Position numbers and translations under genes: made by a program. The notes below the pieces were generated by a model. That model ran no database searches and was not told the DNA's origin. It saw nothing but the letters and a program-made list of their open reading frames with translations. A DNA stretch of 48,895 nt from Desulfurivibrio sp. (lineage in GTDB: Bacteria; Desulfobacterota; Desulfobulbia; Desulfobulbales; SURF-16): positions 1 through 48,895 of the forward strand of contig QZKJ01000022.1 in NCBI GenBank assembly GCA_003605035.1. The letters run 5' to 3'. Below, in pieces: positions 27,173-35,048 of the stretch (its first letter is position 1; every line of letters begins with the position of its first letter).

Positions 27173-28522
27173 ATGAGAAGATTATTTGGAACTGACGGTA
27201 TTCGCGGCGTGGCCAACACCTATCCGATGACCACGGAAATCGCCATGCAGATCGGCCGCGGCATAGCCTTCCAGGTGAAGGACATGAAGCATGGCCATCG
27301 CATCGTCATCGGCAAGGATACCCGGCTCTCCTGCTACATGCTGGAAAACGCCCTGGCCGCCGGCATCTGCTCCATGGGAGTCGATGTGCTGCTCTGCGGC
27401 CCCCTGCCCACGCCGGGCATCGCCTTTATCACCACCAGCATGCGGGCCGATGCCGGGGTGGTCATTTCCGCCTCCCACAATCCCTTTCAGGATAACGGCA
27501 TCAAGATCTTTTCCAGGGACGGCTTCAAACTGCCGGACGAAAAAGAGGCGGATATCGAGGATCTCATCTTTTCCCAGAAAATGGCGGCCCTGCGGCCGGT
27601 GGCCGACGAGGTGGGCAAGGCGGCCCGCATCGAGGATTCCCGCGGCCGCTATATCGTCTTCCTGAAAAACACCTTCCCGCGCAGTTACACCCTGGACGGC
27701 TTCCATATCGTGCTTGATTGCGCCAACGGCGCCACCTACGGGGTGGCGCCCCATGTCTTTGAGGAACTGGGGGCCAAGGTGACCAGGATCGGCGTTACCC
27801 CGGACGGCAAGAATATCAATCATGAATGCGGCGCGCTCTATCCCCAGCTGATGGCGGAAAAGGTGAAAAAACTCGGGGCGGATCTCGGCATCGCTTTAGA
27901 CGGGGACGGCGACCGGGTCATTGTCGCCGATGAAAAGGGCAATATCGTCAACGGCGATCATATCATGGCGGTCTGCGCCGCTGAGCTGCTGAGCCGGAAA
28001 AAACTGAAAAAAAAGACCCTGGTCGCCACGGTGATGAGCAATATGGGGCTTGAGCATGCCATGCAGAAAATGGGCGGCCGACTGGTGCGCAGCCAGGTCG
28101 GCGACCGCTATGTGGTGGAGATGATGCGCCAGCAGCATTACTCCTTCGGCGGCGAACAGTCGGGCCACCTGATCTTCCTGGAGCACAACACCACCGGCGA
28201 CGGCATCCTGGCCGCCCTGCAGCTGCTGGCCATCATGATCAAACGCCGCAAGCCGCTCTCCGAACTGGCCACCATCATGGAATCCTTTCCCCAGGTACTC
28301 AAAAATGTCCGAACCGCCAAAAGGGTCGACCTGGACCTGGTGCCCAATTTTCATGATACGGTCAAACAGATGGAACAGAAACTGGGCAACGACGGCCGCA
28401 TCCTGGTGCGCCACTCCGGCACCGAACCAGTTGTCCGCGTCATGCTGGAAGGCAAGAACCATGACACCATTGACGCCATGGCCGATGAACTCTGCCAGCT
28501 CATCCGCAAGGCGGATGGATGA
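27173..28522 (+). CDS. glmM: Phosphoglucosamine mutase
   Basis: 449 residues converting glucosamine-6-P to glucosamine-1-P for UDP-GlcNAc, peptidoglycan and LPS. Signature motifs: [13 protein letters not shown] at the N-terminus, the phosphoserine loop [18 protein letters not shown] (S101), the Mg-binding [11 protein letters not shown], the sugar-binding [19 protein letters not shown] and the C-terminal phosphate-binding [23 protein letters not shown] precedes ATG 27173. It completes the cdaA-cdaR-glmM operon; in Firmicutes GlmM directly inhibits CdaA. Confidence 0.97.
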   Translation: MRRLFGTDGIRGVANTYPMTTEIAMQIGRGIAFQVKDMKHGHRIVIGKDTRLSCYMLENALAAGICSMGVDVLLCGPLPTPGIAFITTSMRADAGVVISASHNPFQDNGIKIFSRDGFKLPDEKEADIEDLIFSQKMAALRPVADEVGKAARIEDSRGRYIVFLKNTFPRSYTLDGFHIVLDCANGATYGVAPHVFEELGAKVTRIGVTPDGKNINHECGALYPQLMAEKVKKLGADLGIALDGDGDRVIVADEKGNIVNGDHIMAVCAAELLSRKKLKKKTLVATVMSNMGLEHAMQKMGGRLVRSQVGDRYVVEMMRQQHYSFGGEQSGHLIFLEHNTTGDGILAALQLLAIMIKRRKPLSELATIMESFPQVLKNVRTAKRVDLDLVPNFHDTVKQMEQKLGNDGRILVRHSGTEPVVRVMLEGKNHDTIDAMADELCQLIRKADG

Positions 28523-28628
28523 TTAGTCGGACTAGTCCTACCTGTCCTACCGGTCTTACTTGTCTTACTAGCCCGACTTGTCCTACTAGTCCCACTGACC
28601 AGTCAGACCAGCCAGACCAGTAAGACTC
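28523..28628. repeat. Nonamer repeat array with inverted halves between glmM and tlyA
   Basis: About eight 9-bp units of the type TGTCCTACT/GGTCTTACT (28528-28597) are followed by the reverse-complement type GACCAGTCA GACCAGCCA GACCAGTAA. The halves can pair. The array fills the whole junction from the glmM stop to the tlyA start and leaves no clear Shine-Dalgarno site. A second array of the same family is at 34895-35048. Confidence 0.88.
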
Positions 28629-29354
28629 ATGAAAATGAGACTTGACAAACTCCTGCTTGCCCGCGAGCTGGCGGCAACCAGACAGAAGGCCCAGGCCCTG
28701 ATCGGCGCAGGGCAGGTGCTGGTGGGCGGCCAGGTGATTGACAAGGCCGGCACCCTGATCGCTGAAGAGGCCCTGATCGAAATCAAGGAGCGCTGCCCCT
28801 ATGTGAGCCGCGGCGGCTTGAAGCTGGCCAAAGGTCTCGATTTTTTTCAGATTGACCCCACCGGTATGGTCTGCGCCGATATCGGGGCCTCCACCGGCGG
28901 CTTCACCGATTGTCTGCTGCAGCGCGGGGCGGCAAAGGTCTATGCCATTGATGTGGGCTATGGGCAGCTGGACTGGAAGCTGCGCCAGGACCCGCGGGTG
29001 GTGGTCATGGAGCGCACCAACGCCCGCCATCTCAAGGCCGGCGACCTGGCCGAGCCGCTTGATCTGGCGGTCATTGATGCCAGCTTTATCTCGCTCAAGC
29101 TTCTGCTGCCGCCCCTGCCTGTCTTTTTCAGGGCCAGTCCGCTGATCCTCGCCCTGATCAAGCCACAGTTCGAGGTCGGCAAGGGCAAGGTGGGCAAGGG
29201 AGGAGTGGTGCGGGACCAGCTGCTCCATCAGCAGGTGCTGGACGAGATCAGCGAGTATGCCCGGGGCCTGCAGCTGCGGAGTCAAGGCATCACCGACTCC
29301 CCCATTCTGGGGCCCAAGGGCAACCGGGAATTTCTCATCCTGCTTTCCGGCTGA
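28629..29354 (+). CDS. tlyA: TlyA-type rRNA 2'-O-methyltransferase / hemolysin-A-like protein
   Basis: 241 residues. An N-terminal S4 RNA-binding domain (MRLDKLLLARELAATRQKAQ, to about residue 60) precedes an FtsJ-like Rossmann methyltransferase: YVSRGGLKLAKGLD, CADIGASTGGFTDCLLQRGA (SAM-binding motif I), YAIDVGYGQLDWKLR, AVIDASFISL and LALIKPQFEVGKGKVGKGG. TlyA methylates 16S/23S rRNA (2'-O of cytidine) in other bacteria. ATG 28629 has no Shine-Dalgarno site because the nonamer array abuts it; ATG 28635 is an alternative. Not obviously in an operon with glmM. Confidence 0.93.
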   Translation: MKMRLDKLLLARELAATRQKAQALIGAGQVLVGGQVIDKAGTLIAEEALIEIKERCPYVSRGGLKLAKGLDFFQIDPTGMVCADIGASTGGFTDCLLQRGAAKVYAIDVGYGQLDWKLRQDPRVVVMERTNARHLKAGDLAEPLDLAVIDASFISLKLLLPPLPVFFRASPLILALIKPQFEVGKGKVGKGGVVRDQLLHQQVLDEISEYARGLQLRSQGITDSPILGPKGNREFLILLSG

Positions 29355-29576
29355 CAAAACGGCTTTCGATTTGACTTGACGGGCTGATGATGCTAACTTA
29401 ATAAGCTGATTGCCTGAGCACTTTTCCAACTTGAGTTTCCTGATCAGCATGGTGTTGAACCGCCAGTTGCCATGGCCCCGCACCTGCCTGTTCAGCGCCC
29501 GGAATATATCGGTTAAAAAATGAACTATAAGAATGAACAGTAACGAGAAACTACCCTGCTGCGGAGATTGAACGTA

Positions 29577-30044
29577 ATGATGAACAAAGCGAAAACATGG
29601 CAAAAAAGGTTGACGGCCTGCCTTGGCGTATCCTTACTCACCTTTGCATTTTCGGCCAGCGCCGTGGCGGCCGACTATGCCAGTGTGTCCAAAGACGGGG
29701 TAAATATCCGTTCAGGCCCGGATAACAATGCCGAAGTGTACTGGGAGGTCTTCAAGGATTTCCCCCTCAAGGTTCTGCAACGCAAAAACGACTGGGCCAA
29801 GGTGGAGGATTTTGAGGGTGATACCGGCTGGATTTACGCCCCGCTGCTCAACAATAAAAAAACGGTCATCATCAAGGTGAAGAAGGCCAACATCCGGGTG
29901 GGCCCCGGCGAAAACTATGAAGTTGCCGCCTCCGCCCTCTACGGCGTGGTCTTCAACCCGGGCAAGACCGACGGCGACTGGGTGCAGGTCAGCCATGCCG
30001 ACGGCACCACAGGCTGGATTAACAAATCGCTGATCTGGCCGTAA
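29577..30044 (+). CDS. Secreted protein with two bacterial SH3 domains
   Basis: About 155 residues from ATG 29577, with GGAG about 10 nt upstream; a TTG at 29568 is too close to that site. A signal peptide (hydrophobic LTACLGVSLLTFAFSASAVA, cleavage near AVAAD) precedes two SH3b domains: ASVSKDGVNIRSGPDNNAEV ... DTGWIYAPLL, and KKANIRVGPGENYEVAASAL ... TTGWINKSLIW. Such pairs bind peptidoglycan or protein ligands in the periplasm or at the surface. It lies 220 bp downstream of tlyA and ends convergently with the helicase gene at 30119. No enzymatic domain is seen. Confidence 0.85.
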   Translation: MMNKAKTWQKRLTACLGVSLLTFAFSASAVAADYASVSKDGVNIRSGPDNNAEVYWEVFKDFPLKVLQRKNDWAKVEDFEGDTGWIYAPLLNNKKTVIIKVKKANIRVGPGENYEVAASALYGVVFNPGKTDGDWVQVSHADGTTGWINKSLIWP

Positions 30045-30072
30045 ACCCGCATCCCGCCTGAAAATTCACTCT

Positions 30073-30108
30073 GCCACGGAGACACCGCGCTAAGCGCTGC
30101 TCCGTGGC
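30073..30108. terminator. Hairpin between convergent SH3-protein and helicase genes
   Basis: GCCACGGAG (30073-30081) pairs with CTCCGTGGC (30100-30108), with an inner GCGC-TAA-GCGC stem. There is no T-run, so the role as a terminator is inferred from its place between the two stop codons. Confidence 0.55.
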
Positions 30109-30118
30109 CGGCTTATCT

Positions 30119-33013
30119 TCATCTGCCGCCGGCAAAGTCCACCGGACAGCGCACGATCTGGCCGGCCTTATTCTGAAAAAGCAGATAGCCCTTTTCCAGC
30201 CCGAACAGCAGCAGGTCCCTGGTGATCTCCACATCCTGGCGGCAATAGTCGATGATCTTGTCGAACTGCCCCTGTTTAAACCATTGCAGGGCCAGCAGGC
30301 CGCTGCCGCTTTTCCTGATGCCCAGGGTTTTTTCCGCCAGCCGTTCCAGACTCAAGCGGTAACCGAGCCGGTTGCGCACCTCTTCCAGAATATCCAGGGT
30401 GGGCAGCCGGGCCAGGTCAAGATCGGTGTAGGCGGAAAGCACCCGGTTGTCGAAACGCTTGTTGTTGAAACCCACCACCAGCTCCAGCCGCTGCAGATGT
30501 TCGATCAGCCCTCCTATCTCCTCCTCCCGGTAGACGGCAAAACCCTCCGCTGCACTGTCATAGACCACCGCCACACTGACCCCCATGCGCTCGGCCCGGT
30601 GCCAGCCGCCCACCTCTTCCGCCGAGCGCCTGGTTTCCACATCAAAGACGCCGAAGCGGGCCGGCAATTTGCCGCTCCGGCAGGCTGGGGCAGGTTTTGG
30701 CTGCGACACGGTCTCCGCCCTCTGCCGGGTGAGGCCGGCAGCCGTCTGCGGCGCCTGTTCCAGCAATCCTTCCAGCACCGCCAGGGCCGCCGCCTTGTCG
30801 ATGGGCCGGTTGCCGGAGCCGCATTTGGGCGAGTGGACGCAGCTCGGGCAGCCGACACTGCAGGGGCAGCGGGCAATGGTCTGGCGGCTGACCGCCAGCA
30901 GTTCCCGCAGGCGGCCGAAGACCTGGCGGGCCAGCCCCACGCCGCCGGCATAGCCGTCATAAATAAAAATCGCCGAGCGCCGCAGCTGCGGGTGCAGCGG
31001 ATAGGAGATGCCGCCCACATCATTGCGGTCGCAGAGCACCAGCAGCGGAAAGATGCCGATGGCCGCATGCTCCACCGCATGGATGCCGCCCATGAAATGC
31101 ATCTGCTGCTGCTCCAGGCGATTCTGCAGCCACTGCGGCACCTCGAACCACAGCCCCTCGGTTGCAAAAACCTGGGCCGGCAGGTCCAGATACTCGGTGC
31201 CGATGGTCTTCTGCCCCCGGATGAGCTTGCGCTGGAAACCGGTGACCTGATCGGTTACCCGCAGATAACCGAGCGATGCCCTGATATGGCCCTGCTGCAG
31301 CGTCTCGTACACCTCGATGATCTCGGTTTCCTTGCTGGACATGGCCCGGGTGAAATAGTTGACCTGGGCCGGCGCCACCCTGACCAGCCGGCCGTCCAGA
31401 TCCAGCTCGTGCACCAGCCAGGTGCGGCCCATGTGCAGGTAAATGGCGCCGGGGTGGCATTCCTTGAAGCAGCGGTGTTCATCGATCTCCCCCAACAGCT
31501 CGAAATCCTCCGCCTTGCGGATGGCGTAGCTCCTGCCGCTGCCGCGCAGATCAACCTCCCTTTGGGGATATTTGCGGGCGGTAAACCAGGTGTCGCCTTC
31601 CACATTGAGCAGCAGATCCGCGCTTCCGGTAAGATCATCCACCTCGCACCGGCACTTTTCCTCGGCCAGCCACGGCTCAGCGGCCGTGAGCGGGGCCTCG
31701 GCCGCGGCGCAGATCAGATGCCGCCGCATGATCACCTGGTTGTAAGGGTTCAACACCGCATCCTCCACCGGCCGGGTGAAGAAATCTTTGGGATGCCGCA
31801 TGAAATACTGATCAAGGGCATCCTCCTGGGCCACCAGCATCACCAGGGAGTCGCGCTGCCGGCGTCCCACCCGGCCGCCGCGCTGCCAGGTGGACATGAT
31901 GGAGCCGGGGTAGCCCACCAGGATGCAGATATCGAGGTTGCCGATGTCAATGCCCAGCTCGAGTGCGCTGGTGGACACCACGCCGAGCAGTTCGCCGGAG
32001 GCAAGCCCGGCCTCGATCTCCCGCCGGTCCTCGGGCAGGAAACCCGCCCGGTAGGCGGTGAGCTTGCGGTTCAGCCCACCAAGCCGGGACTGGGTCCAGG
32101 TGGCCACCAGTTCGGTCATCTTGCGCGACTGGGTATAGACGATGGTGCGCAGCCCCCGCTTGAGCGCCGCCTCCAGCATGAGGCTGGCCGTATAGGCCGC
32201 CCCGTCCCAGGGATTGACGAAGATGAAATGCTGGTCTCCCCGCGGGGCGCCGCTCTCCCCTACCAGGGCAACCTGGCGTCCCAGCAGATCCCCGGCCAGC
32301 TGGGCCGGATTGCCCACCGTGGCGGAAAAAAGCAGAAACTGCGGATCAGCGCCGTGCAGGCGGCAGATGCGCTGCAGCCTTCTGAGCACCCAGGCCATGT
32401 GGCTGCCGAACACCCCGCGGTAGGTATGGACCTCATCAATGACCACATGGGTGAGACTGGCCCAGAAATGGGACCAGCTGCCATGATAGGCCAGCATGGA
32501 GAGATGCAGCATGTCCGGGTTGGAGATGAGAATATTGGGCGGATTATCCCGCAGCTTCCGGCGCTGGTAGGCGGAGGTGTCGCCGTCACATATCGCCGCC
32601 GCGGGTGCCTGCTCACCGACTGCGGCGGCAAGGGCCCTTATGGTGCGCAGCTGATCCTGGGCCAGGGCCTTGAGCGGGAAGAGATAGAGGGCGGAGCTGT
32701 GCCGATCACGCATGACCGCCTCAAACACCGGCAGGTTGTAGATGAGGCTCTTGCCGCTGGCCGTGGGGGTGGCCACGATCACATCCGCTTTGCCCCGGAT
32801 CAGATCAATGGCGGCAGCCTGGTGGCTGTAAAGTCTGCCGATGCCCAGGCCGGCCAGGGCTGCCTGCAACGGAGCCGGCAGAGGCGAGGCGAGCCCGGCA
32901 AAACAGGCATCTCCGCCCCTGATCTCTTCATGGTGCACCACCTGCGGCCCGAAACGGGACGACCCCTTCAGGGCAGCGATATATTCAGCAACGGTTCCTG
33001 TCTGATAAAGCAT
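30119..33013 (-). CDS. DEAD/DEAH-box helicase (DUF1998) fused to a DEDDy RNase-H-like exonuclease (MrfA-MrfB fusion-like)
   Basis: 964 residues. Helicase core: Walker A ATPTASGKS (K88), motif II VVIDEVHTY (DEVH), LFSATVGNP (motif III) and RGGRVGRRQRDSLV (motif VI). A DUF1998 region with a four-Cys cluster (CPCSVGCPSCVHSPKC, ending at C731) follows. The C-terminal ~190 residues form an RNase-H-like exonuclease: FGVFDVET (D791, E793), FNNKRFDNRV (D855) and YCRQDVEIT (Y923, D927), a complete DEDDy set. Bacillus encodes these as separate MrfA (YprA) and MrfB (YprB) proteins that repair mitomycin C damage; here they form one chain, probably unwinding and trimming damaged DNA. No operon partner. 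Assignment to DNA rather than RNA is inferred from MrfAB. Confidence 0.9.
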   Translation of the reverse strand: MLYQTGTVAEYIAALKGSSRFGPQVVHHEEIRGGDACFAGLASPLPAPLQAALAGLGIGRLYSHQAAAIDLIRGKADVIVATPTASGKSLIYNLPVFEAVMRDRHSSALYLFPLKALAQDQLRTIRALAAAVGEQAPAAAICDGDTSAYQRRKLRDNPPNILISNPDMLHLSMLAYHGSWSHFWASLTHVVIDEVHTYRGVFGSHMAWVLRRLQRICRLHGADPQFLLFSATVGNPAQLAGDLLGRQVALVGESGAPRGDQHFIFVNPWDGAAYTASLMLEAALKRGLRTIVYTQSRKMTELVATWTQSRLGGLNRKLTAYRAGFLPEDRREIEAGLASGELLGVVSTSALELGIDIGNLDICILVGYPGSIMSTWQRGGRVGRRQRDSLVMLVAQEDALDQYFMRHPKDFFTRPVEDAVLNPYNQVIMRRHLICAAAEAPLTAAEPWLAEEKCRCEVDDLTGSADLLLNVEGDTWFTARKYPQREVDLRGSGRSYAIRKAEDFELLGEIDEHRCFKECHPGAIYLHMGRTWLVHELDLDGRLVRVAPAQVNYFTRAMSSKETEIIEVYETLQQGHIRASLGYLRVTDQVTGFQRKLIRGQKTIGTEYLDLPAQVFATEGLWFEVPQWLQNRLEQQQMHFMGGIHAVEHAAIGIFPLLVLCDRNDVGGISYPLHPQLRRSAIFIYDGYAGGVGLARQVFGRLRELLAVSRQTIARCPCSVGCPSCVHSPKCGSGNRPIDKAAALAVLEGLLEQAPQTAAGLTRQRAETVSQPKPAPACRSGKLPARFGVFDVETRRSAEEVGGWHRAERMGVSVAVVYDSAAEGFAVYREEEIGGLIEHLQRLELVVGFNNKRFDNRVLSAYTDLDLARLPTLDILEEVRNRLGYRLSLERLAEKTLGIRKSGSGLLALQWFKQGQFDKIIDYCRQDVEITRDLLLFGLEKGYLLFQNKAGQIVRCPVDFAGGR

Positions 33014-33118
33014 GATGCAGCAAAATACCTGATAAACGTGAGCCGGTTATGCAGCCGGGGGGTGGCAAGCGCGCCCTTCTCCATATTTAACATTGAAAGG
33101 AAAAGAGAAAAAGGATAA

Positions 33119-33202
33119 ATGAAGAGGCTTACAGTAAACTCTTTGCCTGTAAACGGCCAAGCTTTGATATCACCAACACCGGCAATGCCCAGCATATCAT
33201 GA
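33119..33202 (+). CDS. Short upstream ORF overlapping the prephenate enzyme start
   Basis: 27 codons: ATG 33119 with AAAAGGA about 5 nt upstream, product MKRLTVNSLPVNGQALISPT plus APMPSIS-like residues, and stop TGA at 33200-33202. That stop overlaps ATG 33199 of the next gene (ATGA). The next gene has no Shine-Dalgarno site of its own, so this ORF may deliver ribosomes by translational coupling. It contains no Phe or Tyr codons, so a classical attenuator leader is unlikely. Confidence 0.5.
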   Translation: MKRLTVNSLPVNGQALISPTPAMPSIS

Positions 33203-34881
33203 ATAAGAAACCCATCATAGCAATTATCGGCCCCCGGGGTTCCCATGCCTGGGAGGCGGCCGGCAGATTCTCCCCTGACTGTGAAATCAGCAGCTATTTC
33301 CACATCAAAGCCGCGGCTGAGGCTTTCAGCAGATTTGCCGCGGATTATCTGCTGCTGCCGGTTTACAACACCAGGATCGGCGGCATCGTCCGCTCCTTCC
33401 AGATCATGGAAAAGCTGCCCGGCAGCTTCTGGATCGACAACATCGTGCTGCCCATCCACCTGTCCCTGGGCTCCCTGGAAAAACAGGAGAAACTGCGGAT
33501 GCTGCTCGGCACCAAGTCCGTGCTGCGCCAGTGTGAAGACCATTTTGCCAGAATTTACCCGGACATCTCCATGCTCAGCGTGCCGGATCTGGAAATGGCC
33601 ATCGCCGAAATCAGGGAAAGCAATCTGCTGGACCGGGGCGTGATCGAGGCGGAGGAGGTGCTGATCGACCAGGGGCTGGTGATCCGGGAAAGGGAGATAC
33701 TGCCCCACAACAAGACCCGCTTTGCCGTGCTGGGCCATGAGCCGGCGGCCCGCACCGGCTATGACGCCACCTCCATCGTCACCGTTCCCCTGAAGGACCG
33801 GGTAGGCATCCTGTTTGACACCCTGGGCGAATTCACCCGCCGGGGCATCAACATTCTCGACATGCGGGCCGAGTCGGATGCCAAAACCCAGAAGCTGCAG
33901 TTCTATTTCGAGGCCGAGGGCCACCGGGAAGACGCCGCTGTGGCCGCGGCCCTGGAAAGCATCGAAAAAAAGATCATCCAGGAGGAGGATTCCCTGAAAA
34001 TTCTGGGCAGCTACCCGCGGGTGGACATGCGGGTCAAGCTCATCAAAACCTTCGGCTTCATCGGCACCGGCGACATGAGCAAATGGTTTGCCGGCAAACT
34101 CGAGCACGAAGGCTATAAAACCATGCTCACCGGCCGCTCCACCGCGCTGCGACCGGAACAGATGATCCCCGAGGTGGACGTGGTGCTGATCTGCGTGCCC
34201 ATCAGCAACACCCCGGAAACCATCAAGCAGTACGGGCCGCTGCTGCGGAACGGCCAGGCGCTCATTCTGCTGGCCGGCGAGGCGGAGAAAACCCTTGATA
34301 CCGCCCTGGCCCACACCAGCGAGGGGGTGGAACTGATGCTGGTGCATAATCTCTGGGGGCCGGCCGCCGCCACCATGAAGGACAAGAACGCCTCGGTGGT
34401 CCGCACCGCCCGCAGCGGGGCCTTCTGCAGCGAATTCGAGGCCTTCCTCTACAAGCACGGCGCCGGCATCTGCCATGACACGCCCAGCGGCCACGACCTG
34501 CTCATGGGCGTGGGCCAGAAGCTGCCCACCACCGTTTCCGTGGCCCTGGCCCGAGCCCTGGCCGACAACAGCATCAACACCGCCGACATCGTCACCCATT
34601 CCACCCTGACCTCCATGTACGGCATCCTGGCCATGGCCAGGATCCATAACCAGAACCCCCGCACCTATGCCGAGATCATGGCCACCGGCGGCGACGGCAG
34701 GAAAATCGTCAAGAGTTTCGCGGAAAACCTCCTCAGGCTGATTGAGCTGTCCGAACAGGGCAGCATCCAGGAACTCTGCGATTTCATAGATGAAAACAGA
34801 AAATACCTCTCCGGCTACTTCCTGAAGTCATCCATGAAACAGTCCCTGGCCGTGGATGAGGTACTTGGGAAGATGGTCTAA
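33199..34881 (+). CDS. Fused prephenate dehydratase-like / ACT / prephenate dehydrogenase
   Basis: 560 residues with three parts. Residues 1-190 are prephenate dehydratase-like (GPRGSHAWEAAGRF at 11-24; catalytic NKTRF at 171-175). Residues 192-270 form an ACT domain (VPLKDRVGILFDTLGEFTRR; the ESRP motif is degenerate, MRAES). Residues 283-560 form a TyrA-type dehydrogenase: FGFIGTGDMSKWF (dinucleotide-binding GxGxM) and VHNLWGP in place of the usual HPMFGP around the substrate His (H383). It should connect prephenate to Phe and Tyr synthesis. Unlike E. coli TyrA or PheA no chorismate mutase domain is present. The start lacks an SD site but overlaps the upstream short ORF. The gene ends close to a nonamer repeat array. 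Confidence 0.85.
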   Translation: MNKKPIIAIIGPRGSHAWEAAGRFSPDCEISSYFHIKAAAEAFSRFAADYLLLPVYNTRIGGIVRSFQIMEKLPGSFWIDNIVLPIHLSLGSLEKQEKLRMLLGTKSVLRQCEDHFARIYPDISMLSVPDLEMAIAEIRESNLLDRGVIEAEEVLIDQGLVIREREILPHNKTRFAVLGHEPAARTGYDATSIVTVPLKDRVGILFDTLGEFTRRGINILDMRAESDAKTQKLQFYFEAEGHREDAAVAAALESIEKKIIQEEDSLKILGSYPRVDMRVKLIKTFGFIGTGDMSKWFAGKLEHEGYKTMLTGRSTALRPEQMIPEVDVVLICVPISNTPETIKQYGPLLRNGQALILLAGEAEKTLDTALAHTSEGVELMLVHNLWGPAAATMKDKNASVVRTARSGAFCSEFEAFLYKHGAGICHDTPSGHDLLMGVGQKLPTTVSVALARALADNSINTADIVTHSTLTSMYGILAMARIHNQNPRTYAEIMATGGDGRKIVKSFAENLLRLIELSEQGSIQELCDFIDENRKYLSGYFLKSSMKQSLAVDEVLGKMV

Positions 34882-34894
34882 AAACAGTCTTGCT

Positions 34895-35048
34895 GGCCCT
34901 ACTGGTCTGACTGGTCTGACTAGTCAAAGGCAACGGCATTAAAAAAAGTCGGACAGGCCGGACCAGTTAGACAAGTAAGACCAGTAAGACAAGTAGGACC
35001 AGTTAGACAAGTGAGACCAGTGAGACCAGTCAGACCAGTGAGACCAAC
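34895..35048. repeat. Nonamer repeat array with inverted halves before the DUF445 gene
   Basis: TCTGACTGG-type units (about 34898-34926) are followed by a spacer and then about ten copies of AGACCAGTN/AGACAAGTN (34961-35046), every 9 bp with only the last base free. The array abuts the ATG at 35049. It matches the 28523-28628 array in unit sequence, and the halves are inverted, so RNA from it can fold on itself. Confidence 0.9.

Noticed and set aside
29355..29567. Possible small gene or transposase fragment before the SH3 gene
   Set aside because: A minus-strand frame reading RALNRQVRGHGNWRFN looks vaguely protein-like, but I could not match a family and it has no good start.
30104..33118. 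Very long plus-strand open frame opposite the MrfA-MrfB-like gene
   Set aside because: Composition-driven shadow of a GC-rich real gene; its translation has no family character.
32968..34647. Long minus-strand frame opposite the prephenate enzyme
   Set aside because: Shadow frame without any domain; the plus-strand gene has clear catalytic motifs.
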